NCBI RefSeq assembly: GCF_039691755.1
Contig: NZ_CP137552.1
Location: forward strand, 3,038,001 to 3,102,000
Source of the DNA: Halomonas sp. Bachu 37
GTDB lineage: Bacteria > Pseudomonadota > Gammaproteobacteria > Pseudomonadales > Halomonadaceae
Direction: 5' to 3'
DNA: 64,000 nt
Position numbers and translations under genes: made by a program. Below are positions 36,259 through 45,352 of this stretch, piece by piece. The first letter of the stretch is position 1. Every line of letters starts with the position of its first letter. The notes beneath the pieces are model-generated. The model was not told where the DNA came from, ran no database searches, and worked only from the letters and a program-made list of their open reading frames with translations.

Positions 36259-36954
36259 TTATTCCTGCGCTGTGCCTTTTCTGGCTTTCAGGCGCGCCAG
36301 CACGTCATCGGCCTTGCGCTCGGAAGCCCCGATGCCGGCCGCTTTCAGACGGGCATCGAGTGTGCTGCCATTTTCTTCAGCCGCCATCTCGTCGGCAGCC
36401 TTCATCTGCGCCGCACTCAGTTGCTGGCGCTCCTTGATACGTTCGAGGGATTCCATGGCGCTGCCCATGGAGCTGTTCTGGCCCGAATGCCGTGCCGCCA
36501 CCGCCGATTGCGCCTTCTGCGCCGATTCGGTGGCCTTGACCACGCTGACCTGCTGCTTGAGCTGGCGCAGCTGGTTCTCGGTTCCCCGAATAGCGCCACG
36601 CAGGCTTTCGATGCTGCCCGCGTACTCGTCGACGATGGCACGCTCGGCGTCCAGCTCGTCCTGCAGGGCCACGATGCGTTCGGCAACCTCCACCGCCAGC
36701 GCTTCCTCGCCCTTGTCCAGCGCCGCTTCGGCGCTTTTCTCCAGCTCGGCTATCTTGCCTTCCAGGGTCCGGACCTTATCGGTATTCAGCTGCCGCTGGG
36801 CCATCAAGCGGGTGAGTTCGGTCTTGGACTTGTTCAACTGATTTTCCGAATCACGGATCTCCTGGTCGAGAATACGCAGAGCCTGCGAGTCCACCACGGT
36901 CTGTCCCGCTTCCGTGGCCCCGCCGCGTAGTGCCGTCATGATCTTGCTCAACAT
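36259..36954 (-). CDS. yjfJ: PspA/IM30-family protein (YjfJ)
   Basis: 231-residue, almost wholly coiled-coil protein (MLSKIMTALRGGATEAGQTVVDSQALRILDQEIRDSENQLNKSK). It belongs to the PspA/IM30/Vipp1 (ESCRT-III-like) superfamily that polymerises on and protects the inner membrane. It lacks the usual amphipathic N-terminal helix of PspA proper but keeps the heptad-rich hairpin and a C-terminal segment (LDARLKAAGIGASERKADDVLARLKARK). Second gene of the operon, next to membrane proteins it may act on. Confidence 0.88.
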   Translation of the reverse strand: MLSKIMTALRGGATEAGQTVVDSQALRILDQEIRDSENQLNKSKTELTRLMAQRQLNTDKVRTLEGKIAELEKSAEAALDKGEEALAVEVAERIVALQDELDAERAIVDEYAGSIESLRGAIRGTENQLRQLKQQVSVVKATESAQKAQSAVAARHSGQNSSMGSAMESLERIKERQQLSAAQMKAADEMAAEENGSTLDARLKAAGIGASERKADDVLARLKARKGTAQE

Positions 36955-36994
36955 AGTGTCGTTCTCACTCGTTGGTTACCCAGCATGGGCGAAA

Positions 36995-37450
36995 TCAGGC
37001 GAAATGGGCCTGGATCAGTTCGGCGACTTCCATGGCCGCGCCGGCGGTAGCGTGAAGCTCGGCACAGATCGATTCCAGTTTGGAGTCGCCGAAGAGCTGA
37101 CCATAAGCGACATAATAGTCCTCGCCATCGATCTCCATGATACCAATCGAGGCCAGGGGCAGCGCCAGACCCTGGCGCAGCAATACCTCGTTCAGCTCGA
37201 CGCTGTGCTTCACACCTTTGATGGGCGCGACCGGCGTCATCGCCACCCACTCGTTCTCGCTGCGCGAAAGCGTAAGGACCAGATTGCCGTAATCGGCCAA
37301 CTCCCAGATCAGCGTATCGTTGGCCTGATCCAGGGTTACCGTGGCCTGCGGCCACTCGAGCTTGCTGTCGCCGTCTGCCGCCGTGGGCTCAGTCACAAGA
37401 TGATAAAGCTCGGCGGCGTTGATACCGGCGGAAGAGGCAGTAGTGGTCAA
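36995..37450 (-). CDS. yjfI: DUF2170 protein (YjfI family)
   Basis: 151-residue soluble protein of unknown function, first gene of the six-gene yjf-type operon. Blocks such as LVLTLSRSENEWVAMTPVAPIKGVKHSVELNEVLLRQGLALPLASIGI and YYVAYGQLFGDSK fit the YjfI family. Acidic overall, no signal peptide or membrane helix. A promoter should lie in the 88 bp before it, but no clear one is seen. Confidence 0.82.
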   Translation of the reverse strand: MTTTASSAGINAAELYHLVTEPTAADGDSKLEWPQATVTLDQANDTLIWELADYGNLVLTLSRSENEWVAMTPVAPIKGVKHSVELNEVLLRQGLALPLASIGIMEIDGEDYYVAYGQLFGDSKLESICAELHATAGAAMEVAELIQAHFA

Positions 37451-37538
37451 GGCAGAGGCTCCTTAATGACGAAGGATGAATCACCGTACGCCCCTGCGGG
37501 TGAAGGGTCCAGAAGCGTTACGCTGTGATTCGCTCATT

Positions 37539-39869
37539 CTATGACAACTGACGACGGGATCGTTCGCGCTTTTCTACCGCCCACCAGCCGGGCAGCAGCG
37601 CGCGCACGTTGGCTTGGGCGAAGCGATCATCCATCAACACTACCACGCCTTCATCCTTGGGGCCGCGAATCACCCGACCTGCCGCCTGAACCACCTTGAT
37701 CATACCGGGAATGCGGTAAGTGTAATCGTCGCCTTGGCCGAAGCGCTCGGTGAGTCGTGATTTGAGCGCTTCGTTGAAGTCGTTGAACGGCGGCAAGCCC
37801 AGCGTGGCAATAAAGGCGCCGATCAAGCGGTCGCCGGGCAGGTCGATGCCCTCGGCGAAAGCGCCCCCCAGCACCGCAAAGCCGATACCCTGGCCGCCGG
37901 GGGTAAAGCGCGCCAGGAATGTCTCGCGTTCGGCCTCGGTCATCCCACGGGTCTGGCTGAAAACCGGTACGCCTGGATGCGCCTGGCGAAAACGCGCCAG
38001 CACCGCCTCGAGATAGGCAAAGCTGCTGAAAAACGCCAGATAATGGCCTGGGCTGCGCTGATACTGCTGCACCATAGCGGCCACGATAGGCTCGACGGAG
38101 GCGCCACGGTCGCGAAAGCGCGTCGAAATATCGCGACGAATCTGCACCTCCAGCTGGCGCGCGGCGAAGGGTGACGCCACTTCACGCCACACCGTATTCT
38201 CCGGCAATCCCAGTAGATTCCGGTAGTAGTGAGCGGGAGTCAACGTCGCCGAAAACAGTACGACCGAGTGGGCGGCCTTGAAACGCGGTACCAGAAAGTC
38301 GGCAGGTATCAGATTGCGCAAGCCGAGCACGGCCCGCCCGCGGCCCTGACGGGTGAGATCACACAGCGAGTGGCTGCCAAAGTGCTCCGCCAGCCGGCAG
38401 AACGCCAGCGCTTCGAACAGCAGCTCCTGAAGCTCGAGACTGGCATCCTCGGGGTGTTCCCCGAGGTGGTCAGTGATAGTGGCTCCCACCTGCTGAACCG
38501 CAGTTACCAGCTTGTCGGGCAGCGCTTCCAGCAGGCGATAGCCTGGCTTGCCGTTTTCGTCGGTCTTTTCAAGTCCCATCTCATCAAGGCCCGCCTCTTT
38601 AATCACCGTCTGCCATTGGCGGGCCATGCGGTTCAAGGGCCTCGAGAGCGCCTTGGGTGCGGTGCGGCGCAGGCGGTTGAGGCGTTGTTGATCCAGCTCC
38701 GCGCTATACATGCCGCGAGCGCGCTCCACCAGATTGTGCGCTTCATCGACCAGCACCGCAGCTCGCCAGTCGTTGGCCTGGGCCAAGCCGTGCAGTAGCG
38801 CGTGGCTGTCGAACCAGTGGTTGACGTCTCCCACGATCACATCCGCCCAGCGCGCCAGCTCCTGACCCAGGTAGTAAGGGCACACTTCATGGGCGGCCGC
38901 CACTTCGCGCAGTCCCTCGCGATCCAGCCACGCCTGCTCAACCGCGGCCTGACGGGCGGCGGGCAAGCGGTCGTAGAAGCCAGCGGCCAGGGGGCAAGCC
39001 TCGCCATGGCAGGCGCGACCGGGATATTCGCAGGCCTTGTCCCGTGCCACCAGCTCCAGTACCCGCAGCGGCATCTTCCCTTCATTGCCATGTGCGGAAC
39101 CAAGGGTCGCCAGGGCGTCCAGCGCCAAGCGTCGACCGGGGGTTTTCATGGTCAGAAAAGCGACCCGATCGATCTGCTGGCGCGGCATTGCCGACAGCAT
39201 CGGGAAAAGGGTTGCCAGAGTCTTGCCGATGCCCGTGGGGGCCTGGGCGAGCAGGCAGCGCCCGGTGCTCGCCGCCTTGTAGACGTCTTCGGCAAGTTCG
39301 CGCTGGCCGGGGCGAAACGCGGCGTGGGGAAAGCTCAGTGCTTGCAGGGAATCGTCTCGGCGCTGGCGGTGCTCGGCTTCCTGTTGCGCCCAGGCGAGAA
39401 ATCGACGGCACTGGGCGATGAAGAAACTCTCAAGCTCGCTGGCACTGGCGTCTTGGTTCAGCAGCGTTTCCTTGCCGCTGGCGATATCCAGGTAGACAAG
39501 CGTCAAGGTGACGTGCTCCAGGCCACGCTCGGCGCAGAGCAGCGCCCCGTACACCTTCAGTTGCGCCCAATGGAGCGCGCGCTGATTATCCGCCATGCGC
39601 TCCAGGCTACCACGATGAGTCTTGACCTCCTCCAGGCGATTGGCCGTGGGGTCATAGCCATCGGCGCGTCCCGTCACGGTTAGCCCTTCGAAGGAGCCCG
39701 ACAGCGGCAGCTCGGCAAGGTAATCCTCCCCGCGCCGGCTGGCGACGAGCGTATGCCCTTCGACCCCTTCGCGGGCGCTGGGAGCGGGGGTGAAGCGGTG
39801 ATCCAGATCTCCCTCTCGGGCGGTGAAATCGCATAACGCCCGTACCGCTACACGATACGCTGCGCTCAT
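37539..39869 (-). CDS. XPD/DinG-family helicase with N-terminal PD-(D/E)XK nuclease domain
   Basis: 776-residue superfamily 2 helicase. The N-terminus has a nuclease-like signature (TVTGRADGYDPTANRLEEVKTH: Asp, then Glu-x-Lys). Walker A is AQAPTGIGKTLATLFP and the DEAH box is VLVDEAHNLVERA. Four cysteines between them (C-EYPGRAC-HGEAC and CPYYLG) match the iron-sulfur cluster of XPD/DinG enzymes. Motif VI is QAAGRVIRGPKDEGVVVLMDDRF. It overlaps the downstream-strand partner, a FAN1-like nuclease gene, by 4 bp. Likely 5'-3' helicase in DNA repair. Confidence 0.9.
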   Translation of the reverse strand: MSAAYRVAVRALCDFTAREGDLDHRFTPAPSAREGVEGHTLVASRRGEDYLAELPLSGSFEGLTVTGRADGYDPTANRLEEVKTHRGSLERMADNQRALHWAQLKVYGALLCAERGLEHVTLTLVYLDIASGKETLLNQDASASELESFFIAQCRRFLAWAQQEAEHRQRRDDSLQALSFPHAAFRPGQRELAEDVYKAASTGRCLLAQAPTGIGKTLATLFPMLSAMPRQQIDRVAFLTMKTPGRRLALDALATLGSAHGNEGKMPLRVLELVARDKACEYPGRACHGEACPLAAGFYDRLPAARQAAVEQAWLDREGLREVAAAHEVCPYYLGQELARWADVIVGDVNHWFDSHALLHGLAQANDWRAAVLVDEAHNLVERARGMYSAELDQQRLNRLRRTAPKALSRPLNRMARQWQTVIKEAGLDEMGLEKTDENGKPGYRLLEALPDKLVTAVQQVGATITDHLGEHPEDASLELQELLFEALAFCRLAEHFGSHSLCDLTRQGRGRAVLGLRNLIPADFLVPRFKAAHSVVLFSATLTPAHYYRNLLGLPENTVWREVASPFAARQLEVQIRRDISTRFRDRGASVEPIVAAMVQQYQRSPGHYLAFFSSFAYLEAVLARFRQAHPGVPVFSQTRGMTEAERETFLARFTPGGQGIGFAVLGGAFAEGIDLPGDRLIGAFIATLGLPPFNDFNEALKSRLTERFGQGDDYTYRIPGMIKVVQAAGRVIRGPKDEGVVVLMDDRFAQANVRALLPGWWAVEKRERSRRQLS

Positions 39870-41560
39870 TGTTCACACTCGCCGCTGGCCGCCCAGCGCA
39901 CGTAACACACCGCGACAGGAATATCGTGCCGGTGAAAGAACGTCAGCCAGCGGCGCTGGTTGTCCTGCAGCCGGTCGCCGGGGCCTTTCACTTCGATCAT
40001 CCGGTAGCGCGGCTCGCCGGGCAGCGCCTCGGGAATGAACTGAATCAGATCCGGCAGCCCGGCCCGGTTGGCCTTGAGATCGCCGAGCAGCCGCTCGAAA
40101 CAGTGGCGCAGGTGCTCTGGCGGGATACACGAAAGCGCCAATTCCAGGAGTGCCTCGTCGAGTACCGCCCAGTGAACAAAGGGCGAAGCCAGGCCGAACT
40201 TCTCCCGCCATGTCGCCCAAATCACCTCGCGATAGCTGTCGTCATCCAAACGCGCCAGGCACGCATCGAAGATATCGCGCCGGCGTGCCACGAAATCGTC
40301 GCGGTACAGATCCGCCGGGCCATGGTGAAAGGGATGAAAGAAAGCGCCGGGCAGCGGCGCGAAAATGGCCGGCCAGCAGAGCAGACCGAACAAGCCGGTC
40401 AGAAGCGTGTTTTCGACATAGTAAACCGGCGCCCACGGCTCGCCGAGGGCCTCCACCACGGCACGCTCCACGCTTTGCGGGCCGGGTAGTTCCCGCTCCC
40501 ATCGCTCATGAGCCGGTTCGGGATCGCCCGGTATAGCGGGCAATGCAAGCCGTCGCCGCAAGCGGGGCAGCAGCCGCGCCAGCGCCTGAGCTTCGCTTTC
40601 ACTGGGGTCGTGCTCCAGCGCCTGACTGGCCAACTCGAACGCCGCTTGGTGCTCGCCCAACCGCTCCAGCAGCCGTAACTGGCGGATTCGCGCTTCGCTG
40701 CTGTCTGAATCGCCATATAGCGACAGCGCTAGTGCCGTATCGCCGCCACGCTCCGCATCACGCCCCAGCTGCAGCAGCAACCGCGCCCGGCGAGTGGCCA
40801 GCCAGCGATTTTCCGAGGGTGGCGGCATCTCGCCCTGAAGCTCTGCAGGCGACTCCCCGGCATCGAGGCGCTGACGCAAACGATGAAGGGTCAGATAGGT
40901 ATCCACTTCGTGACGCGACTGAAAGGCGCGGGATTGTGGCGTAAAGGGCACCGTCTCGAAACGTTGCAGGCCGAGTTCGGTCAGCACGAACTCGGCCCAA
41001 TCCTGGCGCAGGTTGCCGAAGAACATCAAACGCAAGCGATCGCAGGTATCCATCACCGTGAGACGCACCACGCGATCAGCCGCGTCGGGCCACCACTTCT
41101 GCAACGGCAGGAAGTCGGTCAGGCGACTCGCCAGCGTCTCCTGAAGCACCGCCTTGCTGCTGGAAGTGGCGAGCGCTGCGGCGTGAATCTCGCTCGCCAG
41201 CACCTGGCGCAGCTCGGCGAGGCGCAACTGGTGAAAAAGTTCATCGATAGTGAGCCATGGGTCGCCATCGACCCAGCCCAACTCGATCAATGGCAACAGG
41301 GCATTTGCGCTGTCGCCGACTTCGGCATACTTCAGCTTGCCGAGCCGGAACAGCTCTCCCTTGCGCATCACCATACGCGCCAGCAGCGCCTGGGAGGCAC
41401 GCGGCAAGGCATCGAAGTGGGCGAGAAAATCGCGTTCGACGTCATCAAGCAGGTCGCCGTGACGCTCACCCACCCACGTCAGAACGAAGCGAAAGTTCGT
41501 CAGGTAATAGAAGGGGTCGTCGAGAGAGGCGGTAGTCGGGGCATCGAAGATACTGTTCAT
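39866..41560 (-). CDS. FAN1-like VRR-NUC structure-specific nuclease
   Basis: 564-residue protein with a C-terminal VRR-NUC domain (GLPDLIQF, then RYRMIEVKGPGDRLQDNQRRWLTFF: catalytic Asp and Glu-x-Lys). Upstream are a helical SAP/wing-like N-terminal part (FRLGKLKYAEVGDSANALLPLIELGWVD) and a TPR-like middle (LGEHQAAFELASQALEHD), the FAN1 layout. FAN1 cleaves 5' flaps and unhooks interstrand crosslinks. First gene of a coupled pair with the XPD-type helicase, which would unwind the same lesions. Substrate is inferred. Confidence 0.88.
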   Translation of the reverse strand: MNSIFDAPTTASLDDPFYYLTNFRFVLTWVGERHGDLLDDVERDFLAHFDALPRASQALLARMVMRKGELFRLGKLKYAEVGDSANALLPLIELGWVDGDPWLTIDELFHQLRLAELRQVLASEIHAAALATSSSKAVLQETLASRLTDFLPLQKWWPDAADRVVRLTVMDTCDRLRLMFFGNLRQDWAEFVLTELGLQRFETVPFTPQSRAFQSRHEVDTYLTLHRLRQRLDAGESPAELQGEMPPPSENRWLATRRARLLLQLGRDAERGGDTALALSLYGDSDSSEARIRQLRLLERLGEHQAAFELASQALEHDPSESEAQALARLLPRLRRRLALPAIPGDPEPAHERWERELPGPQSVERAVVEALGEPWAPVYYVENTLLTGLFGLLCWPAIFAPLPGAFFHPFHHGPADLYRDDFVARRRDIFDACLARLDDDSYREVIWATWREKFGLASPFVHWAVLDEALLELALSCIPPEHLRHCFERLLGDLKANRAGLPDLIQFIPEALPGEPRYRMIEVKGPGDRLQDNQRRWLTFFHRHDIPVAVCYVRWAASGECEQ

Positions 41561-41644
41561 GCATCCATTATATCAGCGACACCCCGATACCGTCAGCGAA
41601 ACTGCCTTGCGTAAAAATTGCAAGACGATTCAGTTTTCAGGTCT

Positions 41645-43006
41645 CTAGTTCGAGGAATTTGCGTAGGCATTTAACACGTCATCCAGTATCGCCAGCCCCT
41701 CTTTCACCTCCTCTTCGGTGACGATGCAGGGCGGCACTACATGGATACGGTTTTCGGCGGTGAAGACCAGAAGCCCCCTGGCTTGCAGCTGCTGCTTGAT
41801 TACGCCCACCTGCGCTGCCGGCAATGGTGCCTTGCTCACCGGGTCGGCAACCAGCTCGAGGGCGTGAAACACCCCCACGCCGCGGACTTCGCCGATCAAT
41901 GCATGGCGTTCGGCCAGGCGCGCCAGACCCGCGGCCAGCGGTCCATTGCCGACACGGTCGGCATTTTCCACTATCCCCTCGTCCGCCATGGTATCCAGGG
42001 TGGCGACGATCGCCGCCATGGCCAGGGGATGGCCGGAGTAGGTGAGCCCGCCAACGAACAAGTGGTCGTCGAAGTGGCGTGAGACGGCGTCCGAAATTAC
42101 CACCCCACCGGCAGGCACATAGCCCGAATTGACCCCCTTGGCGAAAACGATCAAGTCCGGCACCACATCGAAATGCTCGAAGGCGAACCAGCGCCCGGTA
42201 CGGCCGAAACCGGCCATGACCTCATCGAGAATCAACATGATGCCGAATTCATCGGCCAACTGGCGCACCCCCTGCAGATAGGCCTTGGGGGGCATCAGTA
42301 TACCGGCGGTACCGGGAATGGTTTCCAGCAGGATCGCGGCGATGGACCGGGAGCCCTCGCACTCGATGACACGGCGCAGATGCTGCAGGGCGCGCTCGCA
42401 CTCCTCGGCCTCGCTTTCGGCCCAGAAATCGCTGCGATACAGGTAGGGGTTGAAGAAATGCACATGCCCCCTGGCGTACTCGTTGGGCACTCGCCGCCAG
42501 TCCCCTGTCGCGGCGATCGCCGAGCCGGTATTGCCGTGATAGGAGCGATAAGCGGAAAGAATCTTCTCCCGGCCGGTATAGAGCCGCGCCATGCGAATGG
42601 CATTTTCGTTGGCATCGGCTCCGCCGTTGGTGAAGAACACCTTGCTGAATCCCTGCGGGGCACGGGCCAGGATACGCTTGGCTGCTTCGCCCCGGGCCAG
42701 GTTGGCGTGGGCGGGGGCGATGGTCGCCAGTTGTGCCGCCTGCTGCTGAATGGCCGCTACCACGCGCGGATGCTGATGACCGATATTGGTATTGACCAGC
42801 TGGCTGCTGAAGTCCAGATAGGTATTGCCGGCATGATCCCATACCCGGCAGCCTGCAGCGCCCGCCACCACCATCGGGTCTTGGGCGCCCTGCTGGGCCC
42901 AGGAGTGGAACACGTATTGCCGGTCCAATTGATGAACGTAGGCATCGGTGACTTGCGGCGCGGCTTGTGGGGAAGCGGATGTATCAGTGGCGTCGTGCAG
43001 GCTCAT
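41645..43006 (-). CDS. Class III PLP-dependent aminotransferase, taurine--pyruvate aminotransferase-like
   Basis: 453 residues from the ATG at 43006 (GAGG eight bases upstream). Fold-type I class III motifs: YLDFSSQLVNTNIGHQHPRVV, KVFFTNGGADANENAIRMARLYTGREKILSAYRSYHGNT, ILDEVMAGFGRTG and the PLP-lysine segment IVFAKGVNSGYVPAGGVV. The N-terminal blocks resemble taurine:pyruvate aminotransferase more than omega-amino acid:pyruvate enzymes, but substrate cannot be fixed from sequence. No sulfoacetaldehyde acetyltransferase gene is adjacent. Divergent from the SDR gene. Confidence 0.85.
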   Translation of the reverse strand: MSLHDATDTSASPQAAPQVTDAYVHQLDRQYVFHSWAQQGAQDPMVVAGAAGCRVWDHAGNTYLDFSSQLVNTNIGHQHPRVVAAIQQQAAQLATIAPAHANLARGEAAKRILARAPQGFSKVFFTNGGADANENAIRMARLYTGREKILSAYRSYHGNTGSAIAATGDWRRVPNEYARGHVHFFNPYLYRSDFWAESEAEECERALQHLRRVIECEGSRSIAAILLETIPGTAGILMPPKAYLQGVRQLADEFGIMLILDEVMAGFGRTGRWFAFEHFDVVPDLIVFAKGVNSGYVPAGGVVISDAVSRHFDDHLFVGGLTYSGHPLAMAAIVATLDTMADEGIVENADRVGNGPLAAGLARLAERHALIGEVRGVGVFHALELVADPVSKAPLPAAQVGVIKQQLQARGLLVFTAENRIHVVPPCIVTEEEVKEGLAILDDVLNAYANSSN

Positions 43007-43248
43007 GATGCGACCTCTGGCAATGATGACGGGCGGTGATGTTACAGCAACCGACTCAGGGAAAGTGTGCAACCTTCGGTATCTTACAGATCAGAAAACC
43101 AGTGGAGTTTCCAGCATTATCCTTCCCGCTCCTTTCGTACCGTGGTTACCCCATTGCTGATCGTCATGGCAAGTTGGATACTGCTGAGTGAACTGCGGGA
43201 CTAGTTTGGCTCGTCATGAACCAAACCATATCAACTTACTATCAATAG

Positions 43249-44013
<765 letters not shown>

Positions 44014-44017
44014 GCCC

Positions 44018-44407
44018 ATGAAACCCAAACGCATTCGGCGCTTCATGTTCGGCGCCGCCATGCTGGCGAGTGGCGTCGTTTACGGCGATACGGCTTCGCC
44101 GACACACGACGAGTGCCTGCAGCAGGCCGTCAGTACCGTCGATATCGTGACGTGTATCACCGATGAGTACGAGCGCCAGGACCAGAGGCTCAACGAAAAC
44201 TACCAGCAGCTTCGCAGCCAGCTGAGCAGTGCTCGCCGCGAGCAATTGCTTACCGCGCAACGAGCGTGGATTCAGTACAAGGAAGCCAACTGCGATTTCT
44301 ATTTCGACCCCGAAGGCGGCACCTTGGCGCGGGTGAGTGCCAATTCATGCGTACTGAATGAAACCAGAGAGCGGGCGGATGAGCTGGAAAAGCTGATGCA
44401 GCATTGA
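44018..44407 (+). CDS. Exported LprI/DUF1311-family protein
   Basis: 129-residue secreted protein, signal peptide MKPKRIRRFMFGAAMLASGVVYG. The mature part fits DUF1311 (LprI): HDECLQQAVSTVDIVTCITDEYERQDQRLNENYQQLRSQLSSARREQLLTAQRAWIQYKEANCDFY...NSCVLNETRERADELEKL. It has four conserved cysteines. Some relatives inhibit lysozyme; the role here is unknown. Start at 44018, AGGGA upstream. It follows the SDR gene by 4 bp, so the two are probably cotranscribed. Confidence 0.85.
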   Translation: MKPKRIRRFMFGAAMLASGVVYGDTASPTHDECLQQAVSTVDIVTCITDEYERQDQRLNENYQQLRSQLSSARREQLLTAQRAWIQYKEANCDFYFDPEGGTLARVSANSCVLNETRERADELEKLMQH

Positions 44408-44463
44408 TCCGCTTGTGCTCGATTAGCCAGGCCCTGTCGGATGCTGACTTACCGCCTGTTGAT

Positions 44464-44826
44464 TCAGTCGACTTCGACAGGGTGTGAACAGGGCCAGTCG
44501 CAGGCCCACTCGCGTTTCTGCGCCGCGCTCTTGCGCTTGAGTTGGTACTCCGCCCGGCTGGCGCTGGCGCGGTCCGGAAACGGTTGGCTGCCCAACACGG
44601 CGATAGGCGGGTTCGCCCGCGTATAGCGGGCTCCCTTGCCGGCCTGATGGGCAGCAAAGCGTCTGGCCAGATCGTTGGTGATACCCACATAGGTACTGCC
44701 TCCCTTGCAGTCCAGCAAGTACAGGTACCAAGGAGCACCAGTCTGTTTCTGCGTGGTTTCTGCCAAGGCCGGCATTGAAGAGGTATTCAATTTGCTCATG
44801 TGGTAGCGGTTTCGCGCAAAAGGCAT
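44464..44826 (-). CDS. GIY-YIG nuclease superfamily protein (YhbQ-like)
   Basis: Up to 120 residues with a GIY-YIG domain: [42 protein letters not shown] (GIY-type WYLYLL, YIG-type YVGIT, Arg on the following helix) and [30 protein letters not shown] with the catalytic Glu. It resembles the UPF0213 (YhbQ) family of small nucleases. The N-terminal 28 residues are weakly supported; an ATG at 44799 is an alternative start, and neither has a clear ribosome site. Confidence 0.85.
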   Translation of the reverse strand: MPFARNRYHMSKLNTSSMPALAETTQKQTGAPWYLYLLDCKGGSTYVGITNDLARRFAAHQAGKGARYTRANPPIAVLGSQPFPDRASASRAEYQLKRKSAAQKREWACDWPCSHPVEVD

Positions 44827-44844
44827 GTTCGGTTTTTTTTCAGG

Positions 44845-44888
44845 GCCTGTCCTATACCGCCTTCTTAAAATCGGTATAGTGGATAGGC
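44845..44888. promoter_or_regulatory. Imperfect inverted repeat between divergent genes
   Basis: Left arm GCCTGTCCTATACCG and right arm CGGTATAGTGGATAGGC, 12 nt apart, pair with one bulge and one mismatch. It lies between the GIY-YIG gene and the 102-residue orphan gene. It could be an operator or RNA hairpin in the orphan's leader. Nothing identifies a binder. Confidence 0.4.
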
Positions 44889-44957
44889 ATCATCTCAAAT
44901 ACGGAGCGGTAACGACGATCGATCATTCTTTCCCAGCAAGCTCAGGAGGTTCTTATC

Positions 44958-45266
44958 ATGAAGGTATACAAGCCTGAATGGCAGTGCACGTTTAGCGTAA
45001 ACGAAGCCGCGGAAGAATCAGCCAGCTGGAAAGAGCGTATCGCTTGGCGACTACGATACATGGCCGACAAGCTGGACTGTAGCGGAAGAACCATCAAGAT
45101 CGATTGCAGCGTCACCCCGCAAGTGAGCCGCCAGGATATCGACACTTGTCTGGGCAAAGGTTTCGAGGTAACCCAGAGCCTGCTTACCCAGCTCGCTCAC
45201 CAGGCGGCATGCGAAGATGTCATGCGCCATGCCAAGGCGGATCTGTTCGAGAACCATCATCACTAG
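44958..45266 (+). CDS. Hypothetical 102-residue protein
   Basis: Not recognised. A well-formed gene: AGGAGG before the ATG and a strong hairpin 30 bp after the stop, so it is a single-gene unit. The protein is soluble and slightly basic in its first half (WKERIAWRLRYMADKLDCSGRTIKIDCSVTPQVS), has four cysteines and ends ADLFENHHH. The histidine-rich end and cysteines could bind metal, but no family motif is visible. Confidence 0.75.
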   Translation: MKVYKPEWQCTFSVNEAAEESASWKERIAWRLRYMADKLDCSGRTIKIDCSVTPQVSRQDIDTCLGKGFEVTQSLLTQLAHQAACEDVMRHAKADLFENHHH

Positions 45267-45295
45267 CCCACTGTCGATACAGCAAGTTAGCGTAT

Positions 45296-45322
45296 AGACC
45301 CCACCCATGCGGTGGGGTCTTT
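45296..45322 (+). terminator. Terminator between the orphan gene and argE
   Basis: Perfect 10-bp stem (AGACCCCACC / GGTGGGGTCT) with CATGC loop, followed on the plus strand by a weak T stretch (TTGCTGTT). It sits between convergent genes and may serve both. Confidence 0.8.
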
Positions 45323-45352
45323 GCTGTTGGCGGCAACCCTTGGCTGCTTGGC

